Assembly (NCBI RefSeq): GCF_008638365.1
Contig: NZ_VWVU01000002.1
Location: forward strand, 372,001 to 436,000
Source of the DNA: Nocardiopsis quinghaiensis
Lineage (GTDB): Bacteria > Actinomycetota > Actinomycetes > Streptosporangiales > Streptosporangiaceae
Reading direction: 5' to 3'
DNA: 64,000 bases
Position numbers and translations under genes: made by a program. Each line of letters opens with the position of its first letter. Positions within the stretch are counted from its first letter, which is position 1. The notes under the pieces were generated by a model, which was given only the letters and a program-made list of their open reading frames with translations, was not told the origin of the DNA and did no database searches. Positions 42,118 through 50,705 of this stretch are shown here, piece by piece.

Positions 42118-42154
42118 GAGCGCTCACCGCACGGGTTCCGAGCGCTCACCGCAC
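42118..42154. repeat. 15-bp direct repeat between dapD and dapE
   Basis: GAGCGCTCACCGCAC occurs at 42118-42132 and again at 42140-42154, immediately 3' of dapD. Each copy holds the palindrome GAGCGCTC. The upstream 42079-42108 segment forms a hairpin (CGGGGCG/CGCCCCG), the likely dapD terminator. Confidence 0.6.
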
Positions 42155-42159
42155 AGGCT

Positions 42160-43002
<843 letters not shown>

Positions 43003-43100
43003 CCACGTTAGCCCCTCGTGAAGGGCCCCGGGGAACCCCCGCCGCGGATGTGCCGGTCACCTCCCGTCACAGGCGCGCCGCCGATTCGCGTGGCGGCGAC

Positions 43101-43106
43101 TACAAT
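43101..43106 (+). promoter_or_regulatory. -10 hexamer TACAAT of leaderless gene
   Basis: TACAAT (43101-43106), a near-consensus -10, ends 6 nt before ATG 43113. Transcription would start at the initiation codon. Confidence 0.6.
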
Positions 43107-43112
43107 GCGGCG

Positions 43113-44090
43113 ATGGCGCCGCGTGCGCCCCCTCGCGCGGCACGGGAGACGGAAGGCTCCGTCTCCCCGGGCAGCGCGCCCACCCTGTCGCCGACCTTTG
43201 GTTCGCCTGTGCCCAGTAAGCGCCGGAGATTCTCCGCCTTCGTCAAGATCCTGTTCTCGCTGGCCCTCGTGTGCGGTCTCCTCGTCGCCGGGTCGTACTA
43301 CGTGCTGACCACGTTCGAGCCGCTCGACACCACTCCTCCCCCGGAGCCGGGATGCCGCCTGGATCTGGCCGGCAGCGAGTACACGGTGGAGGACGCGCAA
43401 GCCATGAGCGCGGCCACCGTGGGCGGCGTGGCCTTCAGCCGGGACCTGCCGCCGGAGGCGGTGACCGTCGCCTACGCGACGGTGTGGCAGGAGTCGGCGT
43501 TCTACAACGTGGAGTACGGGGACCGGGACTCCCTGGGCCTGTTCCAGCAGCGTCCGTCCCAGGAGTGGGGCGAACCGGAGGAGGTCCTCGATCCGGTGTT
43601 CTCCAGTCGCGCGTTCTACGACGAGCTGGTGGAGGTCGACGGCTGGGAGGCCATCCCGGTGTTCGAGGCGGCCCAGGCCGTGCAGCACAGCGCGGACGGT
43701 TACGCCTACGACCAGCACGAGCCCCTGTCCAGGCAGATGGCCGAGGTGTTCACCGGCGAGCGGGGACCGGCAGTGACCTGCTGGTACGACGCCGAGACCG
43801 TGGAGGGACTGCGGACCGGCGCCGCGGACGTCGCCGGCGCCGAGGAGGAGATGGCCCGGGTGTTCGGCACCGGTCCGGCCGACCTGCCGGTGGCCGGGGA
43901 CCAGGAGCCGCGGACCGGCGACCTGGGGTGGGCGATGGCCCTGTGGGCGGTGGCCCACGCGCAGGAGTACGGGCTGACGTCGGTGGCGTACGGCGACCGG
44001 CAGTGGCACGCCTCGGACGGCGTGGACGGCGCCGAGGGCTGGAGCACGAACAAGGGCGCCGGCACCGGGGACCGCGTCCTCGTCGAGTAG
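43113..44090 (+). CDS. Membrane-anchored lysozyme-fold (transglycosylase-like) protein
   Basis: 325 residues: cytoplasmic tail, membrane helix (FVKILFSLALVCGLLVAGSYYV), extracytoplasmic domain with TVWQESAFYNVEYGDRDSLG and LFQQRPSQEWGEPEEVLDPV. The Glu in WQESAF followed by DSLGLFQQRPSQ is the arrangement of a widespread actinobacterial family with a lysozyme-like fold (often mislabelled heavy-metal transporter). The C-terminal part ends in a second small domain (AMALWAVAHAQEYGLTSVAY, GAGTGDRVLVE). Probably peptidoglycan-directed. Single gene with its own promoter. Confidence 0.75.
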   Translation: MAPRAPPRAARETEGSVSPGSAPTLSPTFGSPVPSKRRRFSAFVKILFSLALVCGLLVAGSYYVLTTFEPLDTTPPPEPGCRLDLAGSEYTVEDAQAMSAATVGGVAFSRDLPPEAVTVAYATVWQESAFYNVEYGDRDSLGLFQQRPSQEWGEPEEVLDPVFSSRAFYDELVEVDGWEAIPVFEAAQAVQHSADGYAYDQHEPLSRQMAEVFTGERGPAVTCWYDAETVEGLRTGAADVAGAEEEMARVFGTGPADLPVAGDQEPRTGDLGWAMALWAVAHAQEYGLTSVAYGDRQWHASDGVDGAEGWSTNKGAGTGDRVLVE

Positions 44091-44178
44091 GGCGGTCCGT
44101 AAGGGGCCGTGGGGCGTGCCCGGTGGGTACCGTCCCCGGCGCGCTGTACCGCTCGCCCGGCGACGGACGTCCGGAGGC

Positions 44179-44215
44179 GGGGCCCGGAGGCGGGCGGGCG
44201 TCCGCCCGGGGCCCC
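44179..44215. terminator. Bidirectional GC-rich hairpin between lysozyme-like gene and dapC
   Basis: GGGGCCC (44179-44185) pairs with GGGCCCC (44209-44215) and, after a 5-nt bulge, CGGGCGG (44191-44197) pairs with CCGCCCG (44202-44208), loop GCGT. It lies between convergent genes. Confidence 0.65.
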
Positions 44216-44218
44216 TGC

Positions 44219-45325
44219 TCAGGCCAGGCGCCCGGCGGCCGCCTCCACCCGCTCGTCGGTGGCGGTGAACGCCACGCGCACGTGGCCGGCGCCCGCGGAG
44301 CCGTAGAAGTCCCCGGGAGCGACCAGCACGCCGCGCTCGGCGAGGTGGGCGACCGCGCCCCAGGCGTCGTGGTCGGGGTGGCTCGCCCACAGGTACAGCC
44401 CGGCCTCGGAGTGCTCGATGCGCCAGCCCGCGCCCTCGAAGGCCTCACGGAGCCTGGCGCGGCGGAACCGGTAGCGCTCCTTCTGCTCGGCGGCGTGCGC
44501 GTCGTCGTCCAACGCGGCCCCCATGGCGGCCTGGACGGGCGCCGGGACGATCATCCCCGCGTGCTTGCGCACCTCCAGCAGCTCCCGGACCAGGGCGGGG
44601 TCGCCGGCGACGAAGGCCGCACGGTACCCGGCCAGGTTGGAGCGCTTGGACAGCGAGTGCACGGCCAGCAGGTTCTCGTGGGAGCCGCCGCACACGTCCG
44701 GGTGCAGGATGGACACCGGCTCGGCGCCGTCCCAGCCCAGGTCGAGGTAGCACTCGTCCGAGGCGACGACCGCTCCGCGCTCCCGTGCCCACTGGACGAC
44801 CTTGCGCAGGTGCGCGACGCCCAGCACCCGTCCGGTCGGGTTGCTCGGGGAGTTCACCCACACCAGCCCGACCGGGGCGGGGCCCAGGGCGGCCAGGCCG
44901 TCGGAGGCCACGGGGGTCGCCCCGGCGACACGCGCACCGATGTCGTAGGTGGGATAGGCCAGTTCGGGGTGGACGACCGTGTCGCCCGCGCCCAGCCCCA
45001 GGAGGGTGGGCAGCCAGGCCACGAGCTCCTTGGAGCCCATGGTGGGCAGGACGGCGCCCTCGGCCACGCGCACGCCGTGGCGGCGCTCCAGCCACCCCCC
45101 GATGGACGCACGCAGCTCCGGGGTGCCCCAGGTCTGCGGATACCCGGGCGCGTCGGCGGCGTCGGCGACGGCCTTGCGCAGGATGGCGGGCACCGGGTCG
45201 ACGGGAGTGCCGACGGACAGGTCGGCGATGCCGTCGGGGTGCCCGGAGGCCTTCTGCTTGTACGGAGCCAGCCGGTCCCACGGGAAGGTCGGGAGCCGGT
45301 CCGCCACGGGTCGCCGCTCGGCCAT
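44219..45325 (-). CDS. dapC: Succinyldiaminopimelate transaminase
   Basis: PLP-dependent class I aminotransferase of 368 residues. Motifs: LPTFPWDRLAPYKQKASGHP at the N-terminus, VWVNSPSNPTGRVLG, VASDECYLDLGWDG, and the Schiff-base Lys in HSLSKRSNLAGYRAAF. It forms N-succinyl-LL-2-amino-6-oxopimelate-derived DAP in the lysine pathway. ATG 45325 (GGAG upstream) is preferred to ATG 45340. The adjacency to fdxA (upstream, same strand) is a common actinomycete arrangement, but a strong hairpin separates the two transcripts. Confidence 0.9.
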   Translation of the reverse strand: MAERRPVADRLPTFPWDRLAPYKQKASGHPDGIADLSVGTPVDPVPAILRKAVADAADAPGYPQTWGTPELRASIGGWLERRHGVRVAEGAVLPTMGSKELVAWLPTLLGLGAGDTVVHPELAYPTYDIGARVAGATPVASDGLAALGPAPVGLVWVNSPSNPTGRVLGVAHLRKVVQWARERGAVVASDECYLDLGWDGAEPVSILHPDVCGGSHENLLAVHSLSKRSNLAGYRAAFVAGDPALVRELLEVRKHAGMIVPAPVQAAMGAALDDDAHAAEQKERYRFRRARLREAFEGAGWRIEHSEAGLYLWASHPDHDAWGAVAHLAERGVLVAPGDFYGSAGAGHVRVAFTATDERVEAAAGRLA

Positions 45326-45362
45326 CGGTACACACTCCATCCAGTTCGGGTCTCCACAAGAA

Positions 45363-45395
45363 TCGCGCCGACCCCGGCATACGGGGTCGGCGCGA
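45363..45395 (-). terminator. Intrinsic terminator of fdxA
   Basis: TCGCGCCGACCCCG (45363-45376) pairs perfectly with 45382-45395, loop GCATA, followed on the minus strand by TTCTTG. It separates fdxA from dapC. Confidence 0.8.
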
Positions 45396-45490
45396 CACGT
45401 CGCCTCGGGCCACGCGCGTGCGCACCCTCTGCGCCATCGGGGTGCGCGCCGCTCGAAGGGCCGCCGGAACCCGTCCGGCGCACCGCCGGG

Positions 45491-45811
45491 CTACTCGGCC
45501 TGCGGCGGCAGCTTGGCCACGATCGGGTGGTCCCGGTCGATCTTGCCGACCTTGGAGGCACCGCCCGGGGAGCCCAGGTCGTCGAAGAAGTCGACGTTGG
45601 CCTTGTAGAACTCCGACCACTGCTCGGGCAGGTCGTCCTCGTAGTAGATGGCCTCGACCGGGCAGACCGGCTCGCACGCACCGCAGTCAACACACTCGTC
45701 CGGGTGGATATAGAGCATGCGGTCACCCTCGTAGATGCAGTCCACGGGGCACTCGTCAATGCACGCCTTGTCCAGCACATCAACACAGGGCTGCGCGATG
45801 ACGTAGGTCAC
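45491..45811 (-). CDS. fdxA: 7Fe ferredoxin (3Fe-4S/4Fe-4S), FdxA
   Basis: 106-residue electron carrier. Cluster cysteines are in CVDVLDKACIDECPVDCIYE and CVDCGACEPVCPVEAIYYED; the C-terminal SEFYKANVDFFDDLGSPGGA tail is that of the actinomycete FdxA group. GTG start with AAGGAGT 6 nt upstream. Partner enzymes (for example P450s) are not encoded nearby. Confidence 0.95.
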   Translation of the reverse strand: MTYVIAQPCVDVLDKACIDECPVDCIYEGDRMLYIHPDECVDCGACEPVCPVEAIYYEDDLPEQWSEFYKANVDFFDDLGSPGGASKVGKIDRDHPIVAKLPPQAE

Positions 45812-45994
45812 GTCGTACTCCTTGTCTCACCCCCGCTTACCCGCGGGGGAGGCGGGGACCTTTCAGAGTGTCCGGACGGGGTCGGCGTGCGGGCGCCCTG
45901 CCCCCGCTCCCGGGCTCTGCAAGCGATTGGCACAGATGTCGTACTCCTAGTATGACGCCGAAGAACACCCAGCGCACATTCGGGGGGCATTTCC

Positions 45995-46252
45995 ATGCAT
46001 ATGAGAGGGCGTCTCGTCCACCGGATCTCCCCGGAGGACGTCGGTCGGCGGGTCTCCGTGAGAATTCGCCTCCCCGAGGGCGGGTTCACCGATATCGTCG
46101 GTGTGGTGGAGTCCTGGGACGACGGCGTTCTCACCGTGCGCCGACGCGACGGCTCCGTGGCGGAGGTCGGGGAGTCGACCGTCGCCGCGAGCCGTGTCGT
46201 TCCCCCCGTCCCCCCGCGCCGTCGCGGCGGGCGCCCTCCGCAGGCGCCCTGA
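45995..46252 (+). CDS. Small SH3-like domain protein, similar to N-terminal domain of some GNAT proteins
   Basis: 85 residues: VGRRVSVRIRLPEGGFTDIV, GVVESWDDGVLTVRRRDGSV, AEVGESTVAASRVVPPVPPR. As I recall, this module normally precedes an acetyltransferase domain in actinobacteria (fused GNAT proteins). Here it ends in a basic Pro/Arg tail and no acetyltransferase follows in the next 240 nt. ATG 45995 has GGGGGG 8 nt upstream; promoter candidate TTGGCA 45927-45932 and TAGTAT 45948-45953 (spacing 15). Divergent from fdxA. Either a free-standing module or a truncated gene. Confidence 0.65.
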   Translation: MHMRGRLVHRISPEDVGRRVSVRIRLPEGGFTDIVGVVESWDDGVLTVRRRDGSVAEVGESTVAASRVVPPVPPRRRGGRPPQAP

Positions 46253-46495
46253 TCCCGTACCGTTCCGGGCCCACGAGAGCAACGGAAGCAAGGACGTCGC
46301 CCGCGGACGGCGTCCGGCGCGCATGTCGCGCCTGTACAGAGGCATTCTTCCTCCCAGGCGGGGTAGAAGACGCACAGTCCCGGGGGTGGGCCCAGAGCCG
46401 GCCCGCCGGGACCGACAACGAAGCATCGCGCCCCCCAGCGGCACACCCACGCGGCAGCGGGCGCCCGGTACGCGGGGAGGTGGTGAGCGCCCGTC

Positions 46496-47857
46496 ATGCG
46501 CGAAGCAGTAGCGTCCGCCCTCGCCGAGCTGGCCCGACGGGACGAGCGGGCGGCCGACATGGCCCGGTCGGCGTTGGACACGCTGGCGCCGGAGCAGAAG
46601 ATCGAAGGACTCAACCAGCACACCGTCCAGCGGTTCTGTTGGTTCGAGCTACCGGTCCGTTTCCAGGACTCCACCGAGGACCAGCTGTTCGCGGCCCGTT
46701 CCCTCGGCAACCTCTTCTCCCTCCTCCAGCTGTACCGGTACGCGCAGATCTGCTCGGCCCCGGCGACCGCGACCCTGCTCACCGTCTACGCCGAGGACCA
46801 CGCCGCCGGGCTCGCCATGTACGAACGGCTCATGTGGGAGTCGGGGGTGGAACCGCCCGACCTGCCCGAGCTGACCTGGGGAACGGCGGTCGGCGACGCC
46901 GAGATCCGGGCCCGCCACGAGACCGCGTCCGCTCTGGAGCTGGCGATCTCGCTGGGCGACGTACGCCCCGGCAAGCGCGGATGGCGGCCCGCGCAGGAGC
47001 GGTTCGCGCGCTCCTTCCTCACCCAGCCGGACCACCGGGGGCTGAGCCACCTGGACCGCATACGCGAGGAGCGGGTACGGGCCTGGCTGAGCTCGTCCGC
47101 GCACCCCCACCGGCAGCGCCTTTGGCCGCTGGTGGGCCAGGTCATCGCGGGCTCGGACGTGCCGCGCGCCGCGAACGCCGCGATGGCGCCGCTGCAGCGG
47201 CTGCTGGACCTGGCGGCGGACGGCATCGCGCTCACCCAGATCGGCTACATCTCACCGAGCGTGGTGCGGCAGATGTGCGCGGACTTCGGGTGGCGGACCT
47301 CGCCCGAACCGCCGCGCAGCGAGACCGACGTCACCCAGCTGATCGCCCTGCACCAGGCGTTGCGGGGGATGCGGGCGGTGCGCAGGGCGAGCCGCCGCCT
47401 GGTGCTGACCCGGCGCGGCCGCCAGCTGCGGGAGGACCCCGAGGCGCTGTGGCAGGCGGCCACCGAGGCGCTGTGCCGGACCGGAGGGCTGGAGCAGGCC
47501 GCCGCGGAGACGCTGCTGGGCATGCTGCTGGCGCGCACCCCGCAGGGCACGGGGTCCCACGCGCGCCGCGGCGAGTCGGACGTGGAGGCGGCCGAGCGGG
47601 CGCTGACCGAGTCGGGGTGGGTCCCGGTGGAGCCGCCGGTGACCGCGGGCAGGCACGCGGCGTCGCACCGGCGTACCGCGGAGACGGCCTCGGACCAGGT
47701 GCGCGCGCTGGTGATGGCGGTCAGCTGGCTTCTGGAGGCCCTGGGCCTGCTCACCGAAGACGACGGCGCCGGGCGCCGGGAGCTGACCGTGTCGGGGCGG
47801 GCCTTCGCGATCGCCTGTCTGCACCAGTCGGCGGTGGCTCCCCGGGCGGTGGTGTAG
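46496..47857 (+). CDS. Hypothetical protein, alpha-helical, 453 residues
   Basis: Cytoplasmic, no signal or membrane helix. Recognisable only as an actinobacterial hypothetical: central PLQRLLDLAADGIALTQIGY followed by ISPSVVRQMCADFGWRTS resembles a winged-helix-like unit (a similar IPLTQTGYL-type motif is widespread in uncharacterised proteins), and RRLVLTRRGRQLREDPEALW reads like a DNA-binding wing. The C-terminal part is again helical (VRALVMAVSWLLEALGLLTE). ATG 46496 has GGTGAG 8 nt upstream. No neighbour explains it. A possible DNA/RNA-binding regulator; function not assignable. Confidence 0.6.
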   Translation: MREAVASALAELARRDERAADMARSALDTLAPEQKIEGLNQHTVQRFCWFELPVRFQDSTEDQLFAARSLGNLFSLLQLYRYAQICSAPATATLLTVYAEDHAAGLAMYERLMWESGVEPPDLPELTWGTAVGDAEIRARHETASALELAISLGDVRPGKRGWRPAQERFARSFLTQPDHRGLSHLDRIREERVRAWLSSSAHPHRQRLWPLVGQVIAGSDVPRAANAAMAPLQRLLDLAADGIALTQIGYISPSVVRQMCADFGWRTSPEPPRSETDVTQLIALHQALRGMRAVRRASRRLVLTRRGRQLREDPEALWQAATEALCRTGGLEQAAAETLLGMLLARTPQGTGSHARRGESDVEAAERALTESGWVPVEPPVTAGRHAASHRRTAETASDQVRALVMAVSWLLEALGLLTEDDGAGRRELTVSGRAFAIACLHQSAVAPRAVV

Positions 47858-47887
47858 CCGGGCTCCGCGCCCGTGGCGTCCCGGGCA

Positions 47888-47951
47888 CCCGCTTCCCGGG
47901 TCCCGGGTCCCCGCTTCCCGGGTCCCGGGTCCCGGGTCCCCGCTTCCCGGG
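47888..47951. repeat. GC-rich tandem repeat array
   Basis: CCCGCTTCCCGGG occurs at 47888-47900, 47910-47922 and 47939-47951; between the copies heptamer CCCGGGT units are repeated once and then twice, so the spacing is 22 then 29 nt (a 7-nt difference). It lies between the 453-residue hypothetical gene and the M50 peptidase gene. Confidence 0.7.
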
Positions 47952-48088
47952 CACCCGGGGCCCGGCGGCCGGCGGGGGCTTCGGCCGGACCGGCCGACAC
48001 GGCGGGGTCCCTGTGGGACACCCGCTGCGAGGAGGTGCCCCACAGGGCCTAATCTGGACGCGGACCACCCGCGAGCAGCAGGAGCACC

Positions 48089-49123
48089 ATGCCCACGCCC
48101 GAGCCGTCGCAGAAGGCGGAGACGACCGACGTGCCCGAGCCCGAACGGGTCGGGGCACCCGGACCCGACCCGTGGGAGCAGATGCCCGAGGACGCCCTCA
48201 ACCGGCCGGACCTGGGGGACGCCTCCGGAACCGGCACGGACGGGAGGGACCCGGTCGAGCCGGACGGTCCGCCGCCCGCGGACGACGTGGACGGGGGCCC
48301 CGGGGAGGACTCCGGCCGCGCTCCGGCCGGGAGCTGGGCGGACTTCCTGCCCAGCCCGGTGTTCGTCCTGCTGCTGGGCCTGACCGGCTTCGCGGGCTGG
48401 CTGTCGTGGCGTGCCGTCGAGCTGGACTGGGCCGCCGACGACACGAACGTCACCCCGCTGGTCCCGCCGCTGCTCATCCTGCTCGGATGGATCGTCTCCC
48501 TGGCCGTCCACGAGTTCGCGCACGCGCTGACCGCCTACCTGGCCGGTGACCGGTCCCTGCGCGGCAGCGCCTACCTTCGGCTGAACCCGTTCGCGTACCG
48601 GCAGGCCTTCGCCGGCCTGGTCCTGCCCTCGGCCTATCTCGGCCTCGGCGCCTTCGGCCTGACCGGTCCGCCCACCTACGTGGACTGGGACCGGATCCCG
48701 TCCCGGGGCCGCCGCGTTCTGGTGGCGCTCGCCGGACCGCTGGCCAGCCTCCTGCTGGCCGCCGCCCTCGCCGCCGCCGTGTCGGTCCTGGTGCCCCCGG
48801 GCAACGACACCACCAACTGGGCGATCTCGGCGATGGCGTTCCTGTGCTTCGCGAACCTGACCGCCGCCCTGGTCAACCTGCTGCCGGTCCCGGGCCTGGA
48901 CGGCTTCGAGGTACTGGCCGCCTGGACACGGGGCGCGTGGGTCCCGACCGCACGCGTCAACGCGCTATTCGGATCGGTCGCCGTGTTCGCGGTCCTGTGG
49001 TTCCCCGGCCTCAACGACGCCCTGGTGAACCAGGTCTACGCCCTGTTCGACCTGCTCCTGCCCAACCCGGTGTTCGCCGGGGTCGCCTTCTACGGCGAGC
49101 TGCTCCTGCGGTTCTGGGCCTGA
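48089..49123 (+). CDS. M50 (site-2 protease family) membrane metallopeptidase
   Basis: 344 residues: Pro/Asp-rich cytoplasmic tail (about 80), then about six membrane helices. Zinc motif SLAVHEFAHALTAYLAGD with His141, Glu142, His145 and the third ligand region VNLLPVPGLDGFEVL (N-x-x-P-x-P-x-L-D-G) are intact. Intramembrane proteolysis of an unknown substrate; the proximity to no anti-sigma gene leaves this open. ATG with AGGAG upstream. Confidence 0.88.
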   Translation: MPTPEPSQKAETTDVPEPERVGAPGPDPWEQMPEDALNRPDLGDASGTGTDGRDPVEPDGPPPADDVDGGPGEDSGRAPAGSWADFLPSPVFVLLLGLTGFAGWLSWRAVELDWAADDTNVTPLVPPLLILLGWIVSLAVHEFAHALTAYLAGDRSLRGSAYLRLNPFAYRQAFAGLVLPSAYLGLGAFGLTGPPTYVDWDRIPSRGRRVLVALAGPLASLLLAAALAAAVSVLVPPGNDTTNWAISAMAFLCFANLTAALVNLLPVPGLDGFEVLAAWTRGAWVPTARVNALFGSVAVFAVLWFPGLNDALVNQVYALFDLLLPNPVFAGVAFYGELLLRFWA

Positions 49124-49147
49124 CGGGGAGCCCCGGGGACACGGCGC

Positions 49148-49690
49148 CTACTCGGAGGGGCGCGCGCTCTGGTACCCCCTGGGCACGGAGGGCACCCGGG
49201 GCGGTTCCGTCAGGAAGGCGAAGGCGCCGCTGCGGATGACCGCGAGCACCAGCACCAGCATCGCTCCGAACAGGTACGCGTTGTGCACGAGGTGGTTGGT
49301 GAGCAGCAGGTCCCCGCCGGGCGTGTAGCCGACCAGGACGATGACCGAGGCCAGGAAGCCCGCGGCGAAGGCCACCGCCGCGGAGGGGCGCCGGCCGCCC
49401 CACGCGCACAGGCGGCAGGCGCCGTACAGCAGTGCCAGGAAGGCCAGCAGTCCCACGACCACCAGGGCCCGGACCTGCGTTCCCGCGCCCCAGTAGAAGG
49501 TCAGCCAGCCGGCGCCGGTGGTGGAGAACAGCCCCACCGCGGCACCGAGCAGCAGCAGGACCACGAGGGTGGCCGCGGTCAGTACCGGCGACAGGGCTCC
49601 CCGGGAGGTCCTGCCGTCCTCGGGCGGTGCGGTCTCAGGTGTGGTCACGTTAGACGAGGGTAGACGGTCCGTCCCACCGGCCGCGGTCAC
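49148..49690 (-). CDS. DUF6113-like four-helix membrane protein
   Basis: 180 residues, four hydrophobic segments (TAATLVVLLLLGAAVGLF, VRALVVVGLLAFLALLYGA, SAAVAFAAGFLASVIVLVGY, LFGAMLVLVLAVIRSGAFAF). GTG 49690 overlaps the mshB stop (GTGA), so it is translationally coupled to MshB; GTG 49648 is an alternative start. Membrane proteins of this size follow mshB in many actinomycetes, but function is unknown. Confidence 0.75.
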   Translation of the reverse strand: MTAAGGTDRLPSSNVTTPETAPPEDGRTSRGALSPVLTAATLVVLLLLGAAVGLFSTTGAGWLTFYWGAGTQVRALVVVGLLAFLALLYGACRLCAWGGRRPSAAVAFAAGFLASVIVLVGYTPGGDLLLTNHLVHNAYLFGAMLVLVLAVIRSGAFAFLTEPPRVPSVPRGYQSARPSE

Positions 49691-50553
49691 AGCCCGGCGA
49701 ACAGGTCCGTCTCGTACTCCCCGCGGTGGGTGCGCGGTGTCGGGCCCCTCAGCAGGGTGAAGTACTCGACGGCGTCGATCTCCTGCGCGATGCCGTTGGA
49801 CAGGGCGAAGCGCTCGCCCTCCACCGTGATCTGGGTGGCGTGGGAGCGCATCGCCAGCGTCTTGGCCGCCCAGTGGCCGGTGGCGTCCACACGGGTGGTC
49901 ACCGCCGTGTCGGGGGTGCCCCGGGCGATGTCGGACACCCGCGCGGGCGGGGTGAAGGGACCCGCCTCCTCGTTGAGCCGCGCGATGGACTCCTCGATGC
50001 GCGAGACCGGCTGGGCGATGGCGTAGAGCTTGCGTACCCGCCAGGGCGCGCCGGGCACGGAGCGGTCCGCGGCCCGGGTGAAGGCCCGGCGGGTGACCCT
50101 GTGGGCCTGGACGTGGTCGGGGTGCCCGTAGCCGCCGTGCTCGTCGTAGCTGACCAGCACGTGCGGACGTACCTCGCGGACGATCTCCGCCAGCCGCGCG
50201 GCGGCCTCCTCCAGGTCCGCGCCCCAGAAGGCCTTCGGGTGGTCGTTGGAGGGCGCGCCCATCATCCCCGAGTCACGGTAGCGGCCGGGGCCGCCCAGGA
50301 AGCGGTGGTCGCGCACGCCCAGGGAGAGGCAGGCCTTGTCGAGCTCGCCGATCCGGTACTCGCCGAGGGTGTCCTCGCGGTCGGGGGCCAGGTGCGCGAG
50401 GTCCGGCGGGATGACCTCCCCCTCCTCCCCCAGAGTGCAGGTCACCAGGGTGACGCCCGCTCCCTCCGCCGCGTACTTGGCCAGGGTGGCACCGGTGACG
50501 ATGCTCTCGTCGTCCGGGTGCGCGTGCACCATCATCAGTCGCCTGTCAGTCAC
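49687..50553 (-). CDS. mshB: N-acetyl-1-D-myo-inositol-2-amino-2-deoxy-alpha-D-glucopyranoside deacetylase MshB
   Basis: Zn-dependent deacetylase of mycothiol synthesis, 288 residues. LmbE-family motif MMVHAHPDDESIVTGATLAK (His12, Asp15, Glu16) and third ligand region SYDEHGGYGHPDHVQAH are intact; GVRDHRFLGGPGRYRDSGMM is characteristic of MshB. GTG start; TATCGT lies 7 nt upstream on the minus strand, so it may be leaderless. Strong marker for an actinomycete. Confidence 0.92.
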   Translation of the reverse strand: MTDRRLMMVHAHPDDESIVTGATLAKYAAEGAGVTLVTCTLGEEGEVIPPDLAHLAPDREDTLGEYRIGELDKACLSLGVRDHRFLGGPGRYRDSGMMGAPSNDHPKAFWGADLEEAAARLAEIVREVRPHVLVSYDEHGGYGHPDHVQAHRVTRRAFTRAADRSVPGAPWRVRKLYAIAQPVSRIEESIARLNEEAGPFTPPARVSDIARGTPDTAVTTRVDATGHWAAKTLAMRSHATQITVEGERFALSNGIAQEIDAVEYFTLLRGPTPRTHRGEYETDLFAGL

Positions 50554-50560
50554 GTGGGGA

Positions 50561-50566
50561 ACGATA
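50561..50566 (-). promoter_or_regulatory. -10 hexamer of leaderless mshB
   Basis: The minus strand reads TATCGT, seven nucleotides before the GTG start at 50553. Confidence 0.45.
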
Positions 50567-50693
50567 CCGGCCGCATGCGCGCGACACCTCCCACATCGCG
50601 CACACCCTCCGGGAGGAAGGGCGTTCTGCCCGCTTTCTCCGGTGGTCCCCGGGCCCGGTACGGGCAGCGCCCCCTGGTACCCGCGGTATGGGA

Positions 50694-50699
50694 CACAAT
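50694..50699 (+). promoter_or_regulatory. -10 hexamer CACAAT of leaderless S9 peptidase gene
   Basis: CACAAT ends 6 nt before ATG 50706, without a Shine-Dalgarno. Confidence 0.45.
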
Positions 50700-50705
50700 C
50701 TGCTT

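Noticed and set aside
47888-47951. CRISPR-like array
   Set aside because: Units are short, overlapping heptamers without spacers; it is a simple tandem repeat.
43271-48549. Two ~890-codon plus-strand open frames (43271-45955, 45868-48549)
   Set aside because: They overlap dapC, fdxA and several well-supported genes in other frames and have low-complexity composition.
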